30,710 nucleotides of DNA from CAMAVK01 sp964362485 (GCA_964362485.1 CAYIEX010000004.1:1-30710); one strand, 5' to 3'; shown: positions 22,023 through 30,070, counted from the first letter of the stretch. Notes: generated by a model not told the origin, from the letters alone. A program made the numbers and translations.

Positions 22023-23906
22023 TTACTCGGCTGAATGGGAGGTGGCGAGGATATCTTTAATTTTGATTACTTTCTTATGGAGTTCCGAACTTTTTGGATA
22101 GTGCAGCGCGATGGCCTGAAGATAATTATGCAGCGCAAGACCAAGGTTCCCTTGGCGCTCATAAACTAGACCAAGATTGTAATGGGCACGAGGATGCCGA
22201 GGTGCAAGCAGGAGAGCTTTTTTGAGGTACGCGATGGCCACACCGTATTTATTCTGTTTTTCGTACATTGCCCCAAGATTCACACACGCTTCGATATGGG
22301 AGGGTTGTTCACGCAAAGTTTGTTCAAAATATTGGATCGCAGTATTAAGATCATCAAGTTTGTAGTATGAAAAGGCTAGGCCAAAATAGATCTCAGTGAG
22401 AAGGCGAGATTTGGTACTATCACATATGATTTGACCCATAATTTGTTTATATAGATCAATACTTTCATTATATCGTTGCTGTTTTTGAATGAGCAGAGCT
22501 AGCTCTATTGCGGGTTCAAGAGGATTGGGATCAAGGCCTATTGATTTACGTAATGCTGTTTCGGCAGAACCATAATCCTGCAATTCTTTATATTGCATAG
22601 CAAGTTCAAAATAGGCTCTTGCGTTGGCAGGTTCCTCACTTATTTTTGTTATACCAAGCTGCAAGTATTGCAATGATTTTGTAGGATTCACACGTTTTTC
22701 GCCATAATGATGAATAGGAATAGATAAGGGGGCAATTTTATTGTGGCGGTTTTGGACCGATCGTTCTACAGTTTCATGCACTTTTCCTTCAAAATTGAAA
22801 TCCTGATGATGTCGAAAGAGCCTTATTTTAGTTGATGGGTACCACCCCAGGAATTCATTTCCCGGGTGACCATGGGAATCGTGAAGATGAAAATGGCTTC
22901 GAGTAGAATTATTGGTGTAATTACGGGTAACAATAGAATACGCATCGACATGGGGATTCAGCAGCGCTTCGCGAATCACAGAATAATCGGAGGTTGTGAT
23001 GATCTCATCAGCATCAATAACAAGAACCCAGTCTCCAGTAGCATGGAGTAAGGAATAATTTCGCGCGGCGGCAAAATCGTCAATCCAGCTAAAAGAAAAT
23101 ACTTTAGGCGTAAAAGCGAGTGCAATTTCGCGAGTTTTATCGAGACTTCCTGTATCCACCACAATAATTTCATCTGCGAGGGGTTGAATCGATTCAAGAC
23201 AGGCGGAGAGGAATTGTTCTTCATTTTTCACAATAAGACATGCAGTGAGGCGGGGGGGACTAAGGAGATACAAGAACCGGGATGTCGAAATACCAATTGC
23301 ACATTGCCGAGCATACTCGTAAGGCGCCTTGGTGAAACCTGGTTTTAATGTGACAGCACTACGAAATAACTCAAAGATAAATGGAAAGAGGGAATCATTG
23401 TACGCGCCTTGTGGATATGCAAAATGAAGTGGAGTTATGCCAAGAAGTTCTTTAAAACGGTCAATAGCATGTCGTAATTGGACCACCAATTCAGCTGGTT
23501 TTATTTCTGTTACATTATGGTTCTCTCTACCTACAGTGCCAAGCTCGAACCCTTGTTGTATAAGAGCGCGTAATTGTTTTACGCTTAGCATGCCTTGTGT
23601 ACCAATGCCAATCGCGCTTAGGTAGAGGGTTCCTTTAAAGCCGTAGTGATCAAGTAGGGGCAAAGCGTAGGTGTAAAACTCTTCGGAGGGGTCATCAAAG
23701 GTAAGGACGATTGCAGCAAATGGAAGTTCCTTTTTTTGCGTGATGGCCTGTTCAAGTTCAGTCATTGAAATGGTTCGATAGCATTTTTCATACAGAAGTT
23801 GGAGATGAGCTGCGAATTCTTCAAAATTAAATGATGGAGCACCAGAATTAGAAGTGTCCGAATTAGAAAAAGCATACTGCAGGATGGGAATAGATTGAGG
23901 GTTCAT
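22023..23906 (-). CDS. Deacetylase-like + family 2 glycosyltransferase + TPR fusion protein
   Basis: The protein has 627 residues. Residues 1-210 form a NodB-like polysaccharide deacetylase domain: VLTFDDPSEEF (D71, D72) and FAYPQGAY are kept. The H-x3-H metal site is replaced (V125, N129; only H130 nearby), so catalysis is doubtful. Residues 218-425 are a GT-A glycosyltransferase: TACLIVKNEE, ADEIIVVDTGSLDKT and the metal-binding DADE at 298-301. Residues about 425-605 are tetratricopeptide repeats (ARAYFELAMQYKELQDYGSA, AHYNLGLVYERQGNLGLALH). It has no signal peptide and probably glycosylates on the cytosolic face, with TPRs binding a partner or protein acceptor. Its ATG overlaps the stop of the upstream gene (ATGA), showing translational coupling. 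Confidence 0.87.
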   Translation of the reverse strand: MNPQSIPILQYAFSNSDTSNSGAPSFNFEEFAAHLQLLYEKCYRTISMTELEQAITQKKELPFAAIVLTFDDPSEEFYTYALPLLDHYGFKGTLYLSAIGIGTQGMLSVKQLRALIQQGFELGTVGRENHNVTEIKPAELVVQLRHAIDRFKELLGITPLHFAYPQGAYNDSLFPFIFELFRSAVTLKPGFTKAPYEYARQCAIGISTSRFLYLLSPPRLTACLIVKNEEQFLSACLESIQPLADEIIVVDTGSLDKTREIALAFTPKVFSFSWIDDFAAARNYSLLHATGDWVLVIDADEIITTSDYSVIREALLNPHVDAYSIVTRNYTNNSTRSHFHLHDSHGHPGNEFLGWYPSTKIRLFRHHQDFNFEGKVHETVERSVQNRHNKIAPLSIPIHHYGEKRVNPTKSLQYLQLGITKISEEPANARAYFELAMQYKELQDYGSAETALRKSIGLDPNPLEPAIELALLIQKQQRYNESIDLYKQIMGQIICDSTKSRLLTEIYFGLAFSYYKLDDLNTAIQYFEQTLREQPSHIEACVNLGAMYEKQNKYGVAIAYLKKALLLAPRHPRAHYNLGLVYERQGNLGLALHNYLQAIALHYPKSSELHKKVIKIKDILATSHSAE

Positions 23907-25429
23907 GAGAGTAGCAGAGTACGAATTATGGTATAGTTGGACCTTGTGGGAGAGTGCTTATATGCTTTTGCATGGGCACGTATATGGAGAATATTGAACG
24001 AAATATCTTTTTGAGAAAGTTGATTTTGGATACGACATAGGTACTCCACAAACTGGGTGAGATTTTTGGGTGAATCAGTTTTGGTACAGCGCTCAAAATC
24101 AATGAGAACGGGATGGTTCTGCGCAGTTACAATAATATGCTTAAAAGGATGGTGCATCTCTTCTTTTGTATAATGCTCTTGATCCAACGCAAAGCATTGA
24201 GCCAGAAGCTTTCCTAGAACACGGCGGACCTGAAGGGCGTTAGCGGAGGGAAGCCAGGAAGGGAAAGTGGTACCATTAATGAATTCCATAATGAGGTAGT
24301 CTTTATTGCCTGCGTAGAACTCTGGACCAATGCCTAAGCGATTGACATCCCGGAGAACACGGCATTCAAGGTCAAGGCGGCAAGAGGGACTTGCTGGTTG
24401 GTTTATTTTGATCGCGACGAGTTTGGGGAAACGGTTGTTTAATTGTATCCCTTTATACGCGGCACTGTAGAAAACCTCACTTCGTTCGGGGTTCAGGCCG
24501 ACTCGCTTTTTAGATGTGAAGCGGGAGTGCGGGCCCTTCCCCGAGGGAGGATCCCCTTCCGCAATCACCGGGAGATTTGAGAACCGCTCTTGGAGTAGGC
24601 GCAAACCCCCTTTTTCTACAGTGCCTTTATACACCAAGCCTCGTTTTCCCTTATTATAATATAGAATGGAACATATATTGTGGGATTCGATACTTTTTCG
24701 CAGTGGGTTTTTGGTGATACGGTAGACATAAAGGGTTTCAAATGATACTTTTTCGGTGCCTAGTTCTTCCCAACTGAGAAGATTTTGAGCAAGAATCTGC
24801 TCTATTTTGACTTTATGAGTGAGGGTGGAGAAGAGGAAGAGGATTTGGCCATCCGTTTCGAGGTAATCGGATACTTCTTGGAAAAAGCGCTCGGAGAGCT
24901 CGTAGCCTTTTTTTCCACCATAGAGTGCAGGGTCAACTATACCAGGATCCTGTGGGAGGTAAGGAGGATTGAAAATGATTGTATTAAATTTGGTTTTTGG
25001 GACATTTTGAAAGAGATCGCTTTGTTTGACTTTGATGTGGGGAAGGTTCTCAGTTTTTATATTTTCTTGAATGGCAGGCTCTGGTGAAAACCTCACGTCG
25101 TGAGCCACCGCGAGCTTCGATCTCATCGCTTCTTGCATCCGATTATGCTCAGCCCCGGAGGGGCCAACCCCCTCTTCGCATTCTGAAAGGAAATTAGAGA
25201 AAGATCGACTGAGGCTGGCGGTGGACTTTTTCATCAGAGCCTTAAATGAAGTTATTGCTTTGGAGTTAATATCTACTGCAAGAACGGATTCGACATGCCA
25301 GTTTTGCGCGGCAGCGATGGCCTGGATTCCTGAACCGGTTCCCATGTCAAGGACTTTGCCATTGGCATAATGGTGGACGTACTTTTGGAGAAGGAAGGAG
25401 TCTTCGGCGGGCTCGTAGATGGGATACAT
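23903..25429 (-). CDS. HemK-like methyltransferase fused to an atypical (COG2112-like) kinase
   Basis: The protein has 508 residues. Residues 1-240 form a class I methyltransferase: VLDMGTGSGIQAIA binds SAM, AVDIN is the acidic strand end, and FNPPYLP (154-157 NPPY) is the signature of N-methylation of Gln/Asn or of N6-adenine-type substrates, closest to archaeal HemK2/Mtq2. Residues 245-505 form an atypical kinase: VAIKI (K341), DYLIMEFING hinge, and LIDFERC (D444). The usual H-x-D catalytic loop reads MHHPFKHIIV, as I recall for the COG2112 archaeal kinases. Two extra GC-rich stretches, residues 84-118 and 289-325, interrupt the domains without breaking the frame. The gene follows the GlmU-like gene after 77 bp. 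Confidence 0.85.
   Translation of the reverse strand: MYPIYEPAEDSFLLQKYVHHYANGKVLDMGTGSGIQAIAAAQNWHVESVLAVDINSKAITSFKALMKKSTASLSRSFSNFLSECEEGVGPSGAEHNRMQEAMRSKLAVAHDVRFSPEPAIQENIKTENLPHIKVKQSDLFQNVPKTKFNTIIFNPPYLPQDPGIVDPALYGGKKGYELSERFFQEVSDYLETDGQILFLFSTLTHKVKIEQILAQNLLSWEELGTEKVSFETLYVYRITKNPLRKSIESHNICSILYYNKGKRGLVYKGTVEKGGLRLLQERFSNLPVIAEGDPPSGKGPHSRFTSKKRVGLNPERSEVFYSAAYKGIQLNNRFPKLVAIKINQPASPSCRLDLECRVLRDVNRLGIGPEFYAGNKDYLIMEFINGTTFPSWLPSANALQVRRVLGKLLAQCFALDQEHYTKEEMHHPFKHIIVTAQNHPVLIDFERCTKTDSPKNLTQFVEYLCRIQNQLSQKDISFNILHIRAHAKAYKHSPTRSNYTIIRTLLLS
24455..24565 (-). repeat. In-frame GC-rich palindromic insert B
   Basis: It encodes residues 289-325 of the fusion protein (EGDPPSGKGPHSR...NPERSEVFYSAA). 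It contains GC-rich inverted segments and ends with GTGAGGTTTTC, the same 11 nt as insert A. It falls inside the kinase N-lobe. Confidence 0.55.
25076..25180 (-). repeat. In-frame GC-rich palindromic insert A
   Basis: It encodes residues 84-118 (CEEGVGPSGAEHNRMQEAMR...DVRFSPEP) within the methyltransferase domain. It contains the palindromes GGGGTTGGCCCC, CCCCTCCGGGG and CTCACGACGTGAG, and ends with GTGAGGTTTTC as in insert B. Its GC content is clearly above the flanks. Confidence 0.55.
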
Positions 25430-25506
25430 GAGACTGCAGAAAAAGGAAGAATTGATAAATGTTGTTTTAATGTTTTAGAGATTCCATTAAACAATTTAAT
25501 TCATAC

Positions 25507-26670
25507 CTAATCCGGATGTTTGACTCCATTAATAATTTGGCCGGGGGTGAGATTATGATGTACTTTGCTGTGATCTGAAACAAACGCGCCTAATTTTTCT
25601 TTTCCAGAATCAAATACTTTTCCATTGATGGAAACTTCAACGGTCAGATGAGGGGAATGGAAAGGTTGGCAATTGGTGAGAGTTACACCAGAATCAATCG
25701 TAACGTCTTCACCTAAAACGGAATCTGATATGGAGCAGCTTTCTCCCACCACACTGTTTGAACCAATTACTACATTGTGAAGATGAACATTATCAGCAAC
25801 TACACAACTGTTTCCAATTGCAGTAAACCCACTTACAGTTACATTACGACCGAGTTGGGTATTTTTTCCAATCACGATATTACCAGACACAACACAATTA
25901 TCGCACAATATCGAATTCTCTCCGATGTCAGCGGTTCCGCTTAAGCGGACGTTTTGACCCAGTTTGCCTTTGATGGAGATAGTTTCTGATTGGTGCAAGA
26001 GAAGTTCGGTAGCATCAAGAATATGCCAGGGGTACCCTACGGGAATCCAATACCCCTGCACAATTTCAGCGAACATTTTGTTTTGCTCGGCGAGTCTTTT
26101 GACGGCATCGGTTAGCTCATATTCTCCACGGATGGAAGGTGTTAGTGTATGCAGGAGGGGAAACACTTCAGGACTAAAGCAATAGAGACCAGTATTCACG
26201 TAATGCGAGATGAGAACCGGCGATTTTTCTACGATTTCTTTTACGCGGTTGTTTTCAATAACAACCGCACCAAAAGCGGAAGGATCGTCTTTGTATTGAA
26301 CTAAAAGACAATTGTCATAGCACGAAAGGTTGATAATATCAGTTCGAGAAAAGAGATCGTCACCATTCATTACGATGCATTTTTCATGAATGTATTTTTC
26401 GGCAATAAGTAAAGCATGACCGGTTCCTTTTTGTTCTTCTTGAATGACATAGGTTAATTTTATCCCTTTATAATAATGTCCAAAGTGATCAATGATCATA
26501 TCTTTTTTATAGCCAACAATGATTATTGCTTCAGATACTAGACCCACCATATGATCTAGGTTGTGTTCCAAAACCGGTTTATTGGCAACAGAGATGAGCG
26601 GTTTTGGTTTCTCTAAAGAGAAAGGGTAAATACGAGTTCCAATTCCGGCGGCTAAGATTACGGCTTGCAT
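25507..26670 (-). CDS. GlmU-like sugar-1-phosphate nucleotidyltransferase with left-handed beta-helix domain
   Basis: The protein has 387 residues. The N-terminal Rossmann-like domain opens with VILAAGIGTRIYPFSLEKPKP, the nucleotide-binding G-x-G-T-R and lysine signature of sugar nucleotidyltransferases. VMNGDDLF carries the metal-binding Asp, and GEYELTDAV and GYWIPVGYPWHI follow in the family pattern. Residues about 245-355 are hexapeptide repeats (IGENSILCDNCVVSGNIVIG and onward) forming the beta helix seen in bifunctional archaeal enzymes that acetylate and uridylylate or thymidylylate sugar-1-phosphates. The exact sugar and nucleotide are not set by sequence. It makes activated sugar, plausibly for the glycosyltransferase two genes downstream. 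Its start overlaps the HAD gene by 13 bp. Confidence 0.92.
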   Translation of the reverse strand: MQAVILAAGIGTRIYPFSLEKPKPLISVANKPVLEHNLDHMVGLVSEAIIIVGYKKDMIIDHFGHYYKGIKLTYVIQEEQKGTGHALLIAEKYIHEKCIVMNGDDLFSRTDIINLSCYDNCLLVQYKDDPSAFGAVVIENNRVKEIVEKSPVLISHYVNTGLYCFSPEVFPLLHTLTPSIRGEYELTDAVKRLAEQNKMFAEIVQGYWIPVGYPWHILDATELLLHQSETISIKGKLGQNVRLSGTADIGENSILCDNCVVSGNIVIGKNTQLGRNVTVSGFTAIGNSCVVADNVHLHNVVIGSNSVVGESCSISDSVLGEDVTIDSGVTLTNCQPFHSPHLTVEVSINGKVFDSGKEKLGAFVSDHSKVHHNLTPGQIINGVKHPD

Positions 26671-27329
26671 TGTATTTCATCAATAATGAGAGGGACGTTT
26701 TCTAAAGTTGATACGATATAGTGAGGACTTTGGGTATACTCAGCCTCAAGACCTCGACCCCACTGAATATGAATTGTCCACATGCCTAGTTCCAACGCGG
26801 GGAGCAAATCAGTCTTAAATTTATCGCCACAGACAACTATATTGGATGAGGGAACATGAAGGCTATTAAGGATGTGCTTATAGTGTATAGCTTTATCATA
26901 ATGATGAGTGATGATGATTGTTTCGAACCACTCGGGGTTTATACCTACACGAATCATTTTTTTGTATTGATCTTCTTCGACCCCCATTGTTACGAGAATC
27001 AAGGTGTGTTTAAAGCGTAGTTTGGCAAGGCAATCAAGAGCCCCAGGAACGAGTTTGAGAGGAATGTTGTCCATTCCGGAATAGTATTCTTGGATGGCGA
27101 TGTCGTGAAAACGAGGAGGAAGATGGTATTTAGAACAAAATTTTTCGAATGTGGCTTTACCACTTTGGGCAGTGTTATCAATTTCAATAAGACTGTTCCA
27201 ATAGGTATCACGGCTAGAAATGGGTAATCCAGCTTTGATCATTGCATCGAGTGCATCGCGCAATTTGACAGGCCTCGCTGAGCCACTCGTATCGATTAAG
27301 GTGTCATCAAGATCAAAGATTATCCACAA
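26658..27329 (-). CDS. HAD-superfamily phosphatase
   Basis: The 223-residue protein has HAD motif I FDLDDTL (nucleophile D6, general acid D8), motif II as LVTMG, a conserved lysine region and motif IV CGDKFKTDLLPALELG. The helical cap lies between motifs I and II (residues 15-95), as in phosphoglycolate phosphatase-type members. It probably dephosphorylates a small phosphorylated metabolite. It sits between yvcK and the GlmU-like gene, overlapping both (17 and 13 bp), so a sugar phosphate is a reasonable guess but unproven. Confidence 0.9.
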   Translation of the reverse strand: MWIIFDLDDTLIDTSGSARPVKLRDALDAMIKAGLPISSRDTYWNSLIEIDNTAQSGKATFEKFCSKYHLPPRFHDIAIQEYYSGMDNIPLKLVPGALDCLAKLRFKHTLILVTMGVEEDQYKKMIRVGINPEWFETIIITHHYDKAIHYKHILNSLHVPSSNIVVCGDKFKTDLLPALELGMWTIHIQWGRGLEAEYTQSPHYIVSTLENVPLIIDEIQCKP

Positions 27330-28278
27330 TGTTCATCAACTCGCGAGCTAGTTTTTGAGAATCATGACGAATGAGGTTACGTTTTAATAAATCGCCTTTC
27401 TGTATTTCTTTAAGTTCAGAGCTCAGCAGATTCGCTTCTATGCAGCGCCCATCATGAAGATCATTTTCCACGAGACCACCTTCTTGGGCATACATCTCAA
27501 GGAGCTCTCGAGGTGGCTTTTGGCTATTCACAATGATATGATCAAAGATATCTTTACCAATGAAATGATGCATTTTTTCAAGGTAGTGTGTTGTTTTGAA
27601 GTTCGGGGTTTGGCCATGCTTATTAATTAGATTGAGTACAAGGATTTTTTTTGCTTTAGATTCGCGCAGTGCTTTACTTATTCCCTCAACAAGAAGATTT
27701 GGAATGAGACTCGTATAAAGGCCACCTGGACTGATGATAATGAGATCAGCATTCATTATTTCATCGATTGCATGCGGATTGGCTTTGGGAAATGGTTCTA
27801 AATACATGGTTTTGAATCCTTTATGAAGTTCAGTAGATTGAAGTACTTCTCTCTCACCAGTGAGTATTTTACCATCATGTAAAACCATGATGAGACGGAC
27901 ATGGTGCGTAGTAACAGGGATCACTTTTCCTTTAATCGCGAGAACTCGTCCTGTTTCCTCTACTGCTTTTTCAAAGCTTCCGGTTACTTTTTCGAGTGCA
28001 GAGAGAAAAAGATTGCCAAAACTGTGGCCTTGGAGCCCCCCATTTTCAAAGCGATAATTCATCAGCGATCGCATGAGACGGCTCGAATCAGAAAGGGCAA
28101 CAAGACATTGGCGAACATCGCCGGGTGGCAAGACGCCGAGTTCATCGCGAAGAATGCCGGTTGATCCGCCATCGTCGGCCATGGAAACAACCGCGCAGAG
28201 TTCAACAGGATAACTTTTGAGACCGGAAAGAACAACGAAGTTGCCTGTGCCCCCACCGATAACCACAACTTTTTTCAC
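27313..28278 (-). CDS. yvcK: YvcK-type protein (gluconeogenesis factor family, CofD superfamily)
   Basis: The 321-residue protein starts MKKVVVIGGGTGNFVVLSGL, the nucleotide-binding loop, followed by SMADDGGSTGILRDELGVLP (D35, D36), then PGDVRQCLVAL and GHSFGNLFL. These read as bacterial YvcK/GlmR rather than the F420-making CofD. In bacteria the family binds UDP-sugars and controls carbon flow and cell-wall precursors. Here it heads an apparent operon of sugar-phosphate and glycosylation genes, which fits a UDP-sugar-sensing role. The start codon is GTG. A TATA box at 28297-28308 lies 25 nt upstream, giving a leaderless transcript. Confidence 0.93.
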   Translation of the reverse strand: MKKVVVIGGGTGNFVVLSGLKSYPVELCAVVSMADDGGSTGILRDELGVLPPGDVRQCLVALSDSSRLMRSLMNYRFENGGLQGHSFGNLFLSALEKVTGSFEKAVEETGRVLAIKGKVIPVTTHHVRLIMVLHDGKILTGEREVLQSTELHKGFKTMYLEPFPKANPHAIDEIMNADLIIISPGGLYTSLIPNLLVEGISKALRESKAKKILVLNLINKHGQTPNFKTTHYLEKMHHFIGKDIFDHIIVNSQKPPRELLEMYAQEGGLVENDLHDGRCIEANLLSSELKEIQKGDLLKRNLIRHDSQKLARELMNIVDNL

Positions 28279-28296
28279 AGGTGAGTGAGAGGAAGA

Positions 28297-28308
28297 TTAT
28301 TTTTAAGG
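28297..28308 (-). promoter_or_regulatory. TATA box of the yvcK operon
   Basis: CTTAAAAATAAT on the minus strand is centred 25 nt before the GTG start at 28278. No ribosome binding site precedes the GTG. Confidence 0.6.
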
Positions 28309-28363
28309 GTTATGAAAGAGTGAATGAGAAGAGATGTCTTTTGGAAATCCTAAGGAATTTTTT

Positions 28364-28759
28364 TTAGGTGCAAGGAGGGAACACAAATTTTTCAAGGCCT
28401 AGTTCTTGACAAACTACACTTTCTAATAAGTCCACAGTACCAAATTTCGTCTTTGGACACACAATTATCTTTCCTGAATAGGCGATTTTAGCTAGGTCGG
28501 GATCGTCTGAAGAATAAATGATCGTAGGTATAGAATAGAGGTTGGCAATTCCATTGAGAAGACCATACCCATCAAGAATGGGCATGCCTAAATCAGTAAT
28601 AAGAAATTGAGGTGGAGTTGTTGGTGCAAGTAAATAATTGAGTGCTTGTTTGCCATCAGGAAATGCGTGAACGTCGTAGCCCCTCATCCCAAAACCATCT
28701 TCTAGGGAGCAGCGAATTCCATTCATGTCTTCGGCAATTACGAGGGAAGCTTTGGCCAT
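28364..28759 (-). CDS. Stand-alone response-regulator receiver domain
   Basis: The 131-residue protein shows the receiver pattern. VIAEDM has the acidic pair (E10, D11), LITDLGMPILDG the phospho-acceptor D56 followed by the usual G-M-P, IIYSSDD the Ser switch (S83) and VCPKTK the lysine (K103). It ends in a short Cys-containing tail (KFVFPPCT) instead of an output domain. The E-D pair and D-x-G-M-P motif are more canonical than in the receiver encoded at 16523. The partner kinase is not in the window. A TATA box at 28788-28799 suggests a short-leader transcript. Confidence 0.87.
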   Translation of the reverse strand: MAKASLVIAEDMNGIRCSLEDGFGMRGYDVHAFPDGKQALNYLLAPTTPPQFLITDLGMPILDGYGLLNGIANLYSIPTIIYSSDDPDLAKIAYSGKIIVCPKTKFGTVDLLESVVCQELGLEKFVFPPCT

Positions 28760-28787
28760 AAGTAGTCGGGTCTAGCCCATGGAAGAT

Positions 28788-28799
28788 TCTTTATAAGAA
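28788..28799 (-). promoter_or_regulatory. TATA box of the second receiver gene
   Basis: TTCTTATAAAGA on the minus strand, centred about 34 nt before the ATG at 28759, predicts a leader of roughly 9 nt. Confidence 0.5.
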
Positions 28800-28864
28800 T
28801 TACTATGATTTTATAGCAACTTAAAGAATGGGGAGTAAAATGACGATTCTTCACGAAGAGAACA

Positions 28865-28875
28865 TTTATTAAAAG
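28865..28875 (+). promoter_or_regulatory. TATA box of the 140-aa gene
   Basis: TTTATTAAAAG is centred 24 nt before the ATG at 28894. Confidence 0.5.
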
Positions 28876-28893
28876 AGATAGTATCTATACAAC

Positions 28894-29316
28894 ATGGCCC
28901 TCAAGCAAGTATGTGTTATTTCTGAGCCGTGGACGTACTGCTCCCAATCAGGGTCGGGCAGTGATTTTGGGATGAAAGTGTGTATTTTTGATGAACCACG
29001 GGTGACCTATATCAAAACAAGGGATAGAATTACAGGAGCTGATGGTATTGTGTGGAAACCGCGTGATCCTGAGAAGTATTATGATGAGCGATTACGCAGG
29101 ATTGAGGAACATAGAGTACTCTCACCACATCACCGGCTTGATGATCTCGTACTGTACCTACGCGAAGTACCAATGAGTTATAGAAAGCCAACTATCACGC
29201 AAGTGATGATGGAGAATGAAGATTTAACGAGGTTATTTCAGGTTACAAGAGACGAAAAGGAAGTATATGATATTGTCGAACGTTATACGTTAGTCCCTTA
29301 CGATTCTAAGAGGTAG
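28894..29316 (+). CDS. Hypothetical protein, 140 aa
   Basis: Soluble protein of unknown family. It begins with beta segments (VCVISEPWTYC, FGMKVCIFDEPRVTYIKTR) and continues with charged helices (PEKYYDERLRRIEEHRVL, RLDDLVLYLREVP) ending EVYDIVERYTLVPYDSK. Three cysteines lie near the N-terminus without a clear metal-binding spacing. No catalytic motif seen. A TATA box 24 nt upstream predicts a leaderless mRNA and supports the ATG. It is transcribed towards rps2 and ends about 96 bp from that gene's stop. Confidence 0.6.
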   Translation: MALKQVCVISEPWTYCSQSGSGSDFGMKVCIFDEPRVTYIKTRDRITGADGIVWKPRDPEKYYDERLRRIEEHRVLSPHHRLDDLVLYLREVPMSYRKPTITQVMMENEDLTRLFQVTRDEKEVYDIVERYTLVPYDSKR

Positions 29317-29368
29317 TTATGTCCTAATTAATAAAGAGATTCTACTCGGAAGAAATGTTACCTATTAG

Positions 29369-29411
29369 AAAAAAGATCGGTTAAAAAGAGAAAATAATAA
29401 AAATAAAAAAA
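29369..29411 (-). terminator. Poly-T termination region after rps2
   Basis: On the minus strand, directly past the rps2 stop, several T runs of five to seven occur (complement of the A runs at 29369-29374, 29383-29387 and 29405-29411). They fit archaeal U-tract termination without a hairpin. Confidence 0.6.
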
Positions 29412-29412
29412 T

Positions 29413-30039
29413 CTATTCCTCAACGAAGTCTTCGATTGGAGCTTTGAATTCTTCTGCGTTTTTAATAATTCCACGACGTATCATGTACTCGCGGGCAACG
29501 ATGAAAAATACCAGACCAACGGATTTTTTTCCTTTATTATTACAAGGGACAACCAAATCAAGATTATTGGATTGATTATTGGTGTCACACAAGGCGATAA
29601 CAGGAATTCCAACTTTAGCTGCATCTTCAACGACGTTCTTATCAGGCCAAGGGTCACACACGAAGACGACTTTAGGTTCGGTGAAGGTTTCTAGATTAGG
29701 ATTCGTTAAAATTCCAGGTGGATAACGACCACAGATAACTGGAATGCCGGTAAGTTTGGTTAATTGTTTGAGGGCTTTCCAGCCATTTTCACGGCGGCTG
29801 ACAATTAGGATGTCTTTTGGTTCATACTGAACAAGAAGGTTAATTGCAGTGGCGATTCGCTCATCAATTTTTTTAAGATTAAGAACGCTAAGTCCATCGG
29901 GGCGAGTCTTGTAAATGAAGTTCGCCATATATTTTGTTTTGAACTTTGTTCCGATGTGAATACCGGATTTAAGATATTCATTACTATCAATCAATAGGGT
30001 TTCCTGTTTTTCAGGTGTTGGTATGGTTGCTGTTGTCAT
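29413..30039 (-). CDS. rps2: Small-subunit ribosomal protein S2 (archaeal type)
   Basis: The 208-residue protein matches archaeal/eukaryotic S2 (SA-like): LKSGIHIGTKFKTKYMANFI, YKTRPDGLSVLNLKKIDERI, DILIVSRRENGWKAL, TGIPVICGRYPPGILTNP, VFVCDPWPDKNVVEDAAKVG and IPVIALCDTNNQSNNLDLVVP are in family order. The P-G-x-L-T-N-P and D-P-x-x-D-x-x motifs are diagnostic. The protein sits on the 30S head-platform side. A TATA box at 30055-30070 lies about 25 nt upstream of the ATG, so the mRNA looks leaderless. Usual archaeal partners (eno, rpoN, rpsI) are not adjacent in the visible part. Confidence 0.97.
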   Translation of the reverse strand: MTTATIPTPEKQETLLIDSNEYLKSGIHIGTKFKTKYMANFIYKTRPDGLSVLNLKKIDERIATAINLLVQYEPKDILIVSRRENGWKALKQLTKLTGIPVICGRYPPGILTNPNLETFTEPKVVFVCDPWPDKNVVEDAAKVGIPVIALCDTNNQSNNLDLVVPCNNKGKKSVGLVFFIVAREYMIRRGIIKNAEEFKAPIEDFVEE

Positions 30040-30054
30040 GGTTTCACGTTGTTA

Positions 30055-30070
30055 TTTTTTATATTTTAAT
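30055..30070 (-). promoter_or_regulatory. TATA box of rps2
   Basis: ATTAAAATATAAAAAA on the minus strand, centred about 25 nt from the ATG at 30039. Confidence 0.6.
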
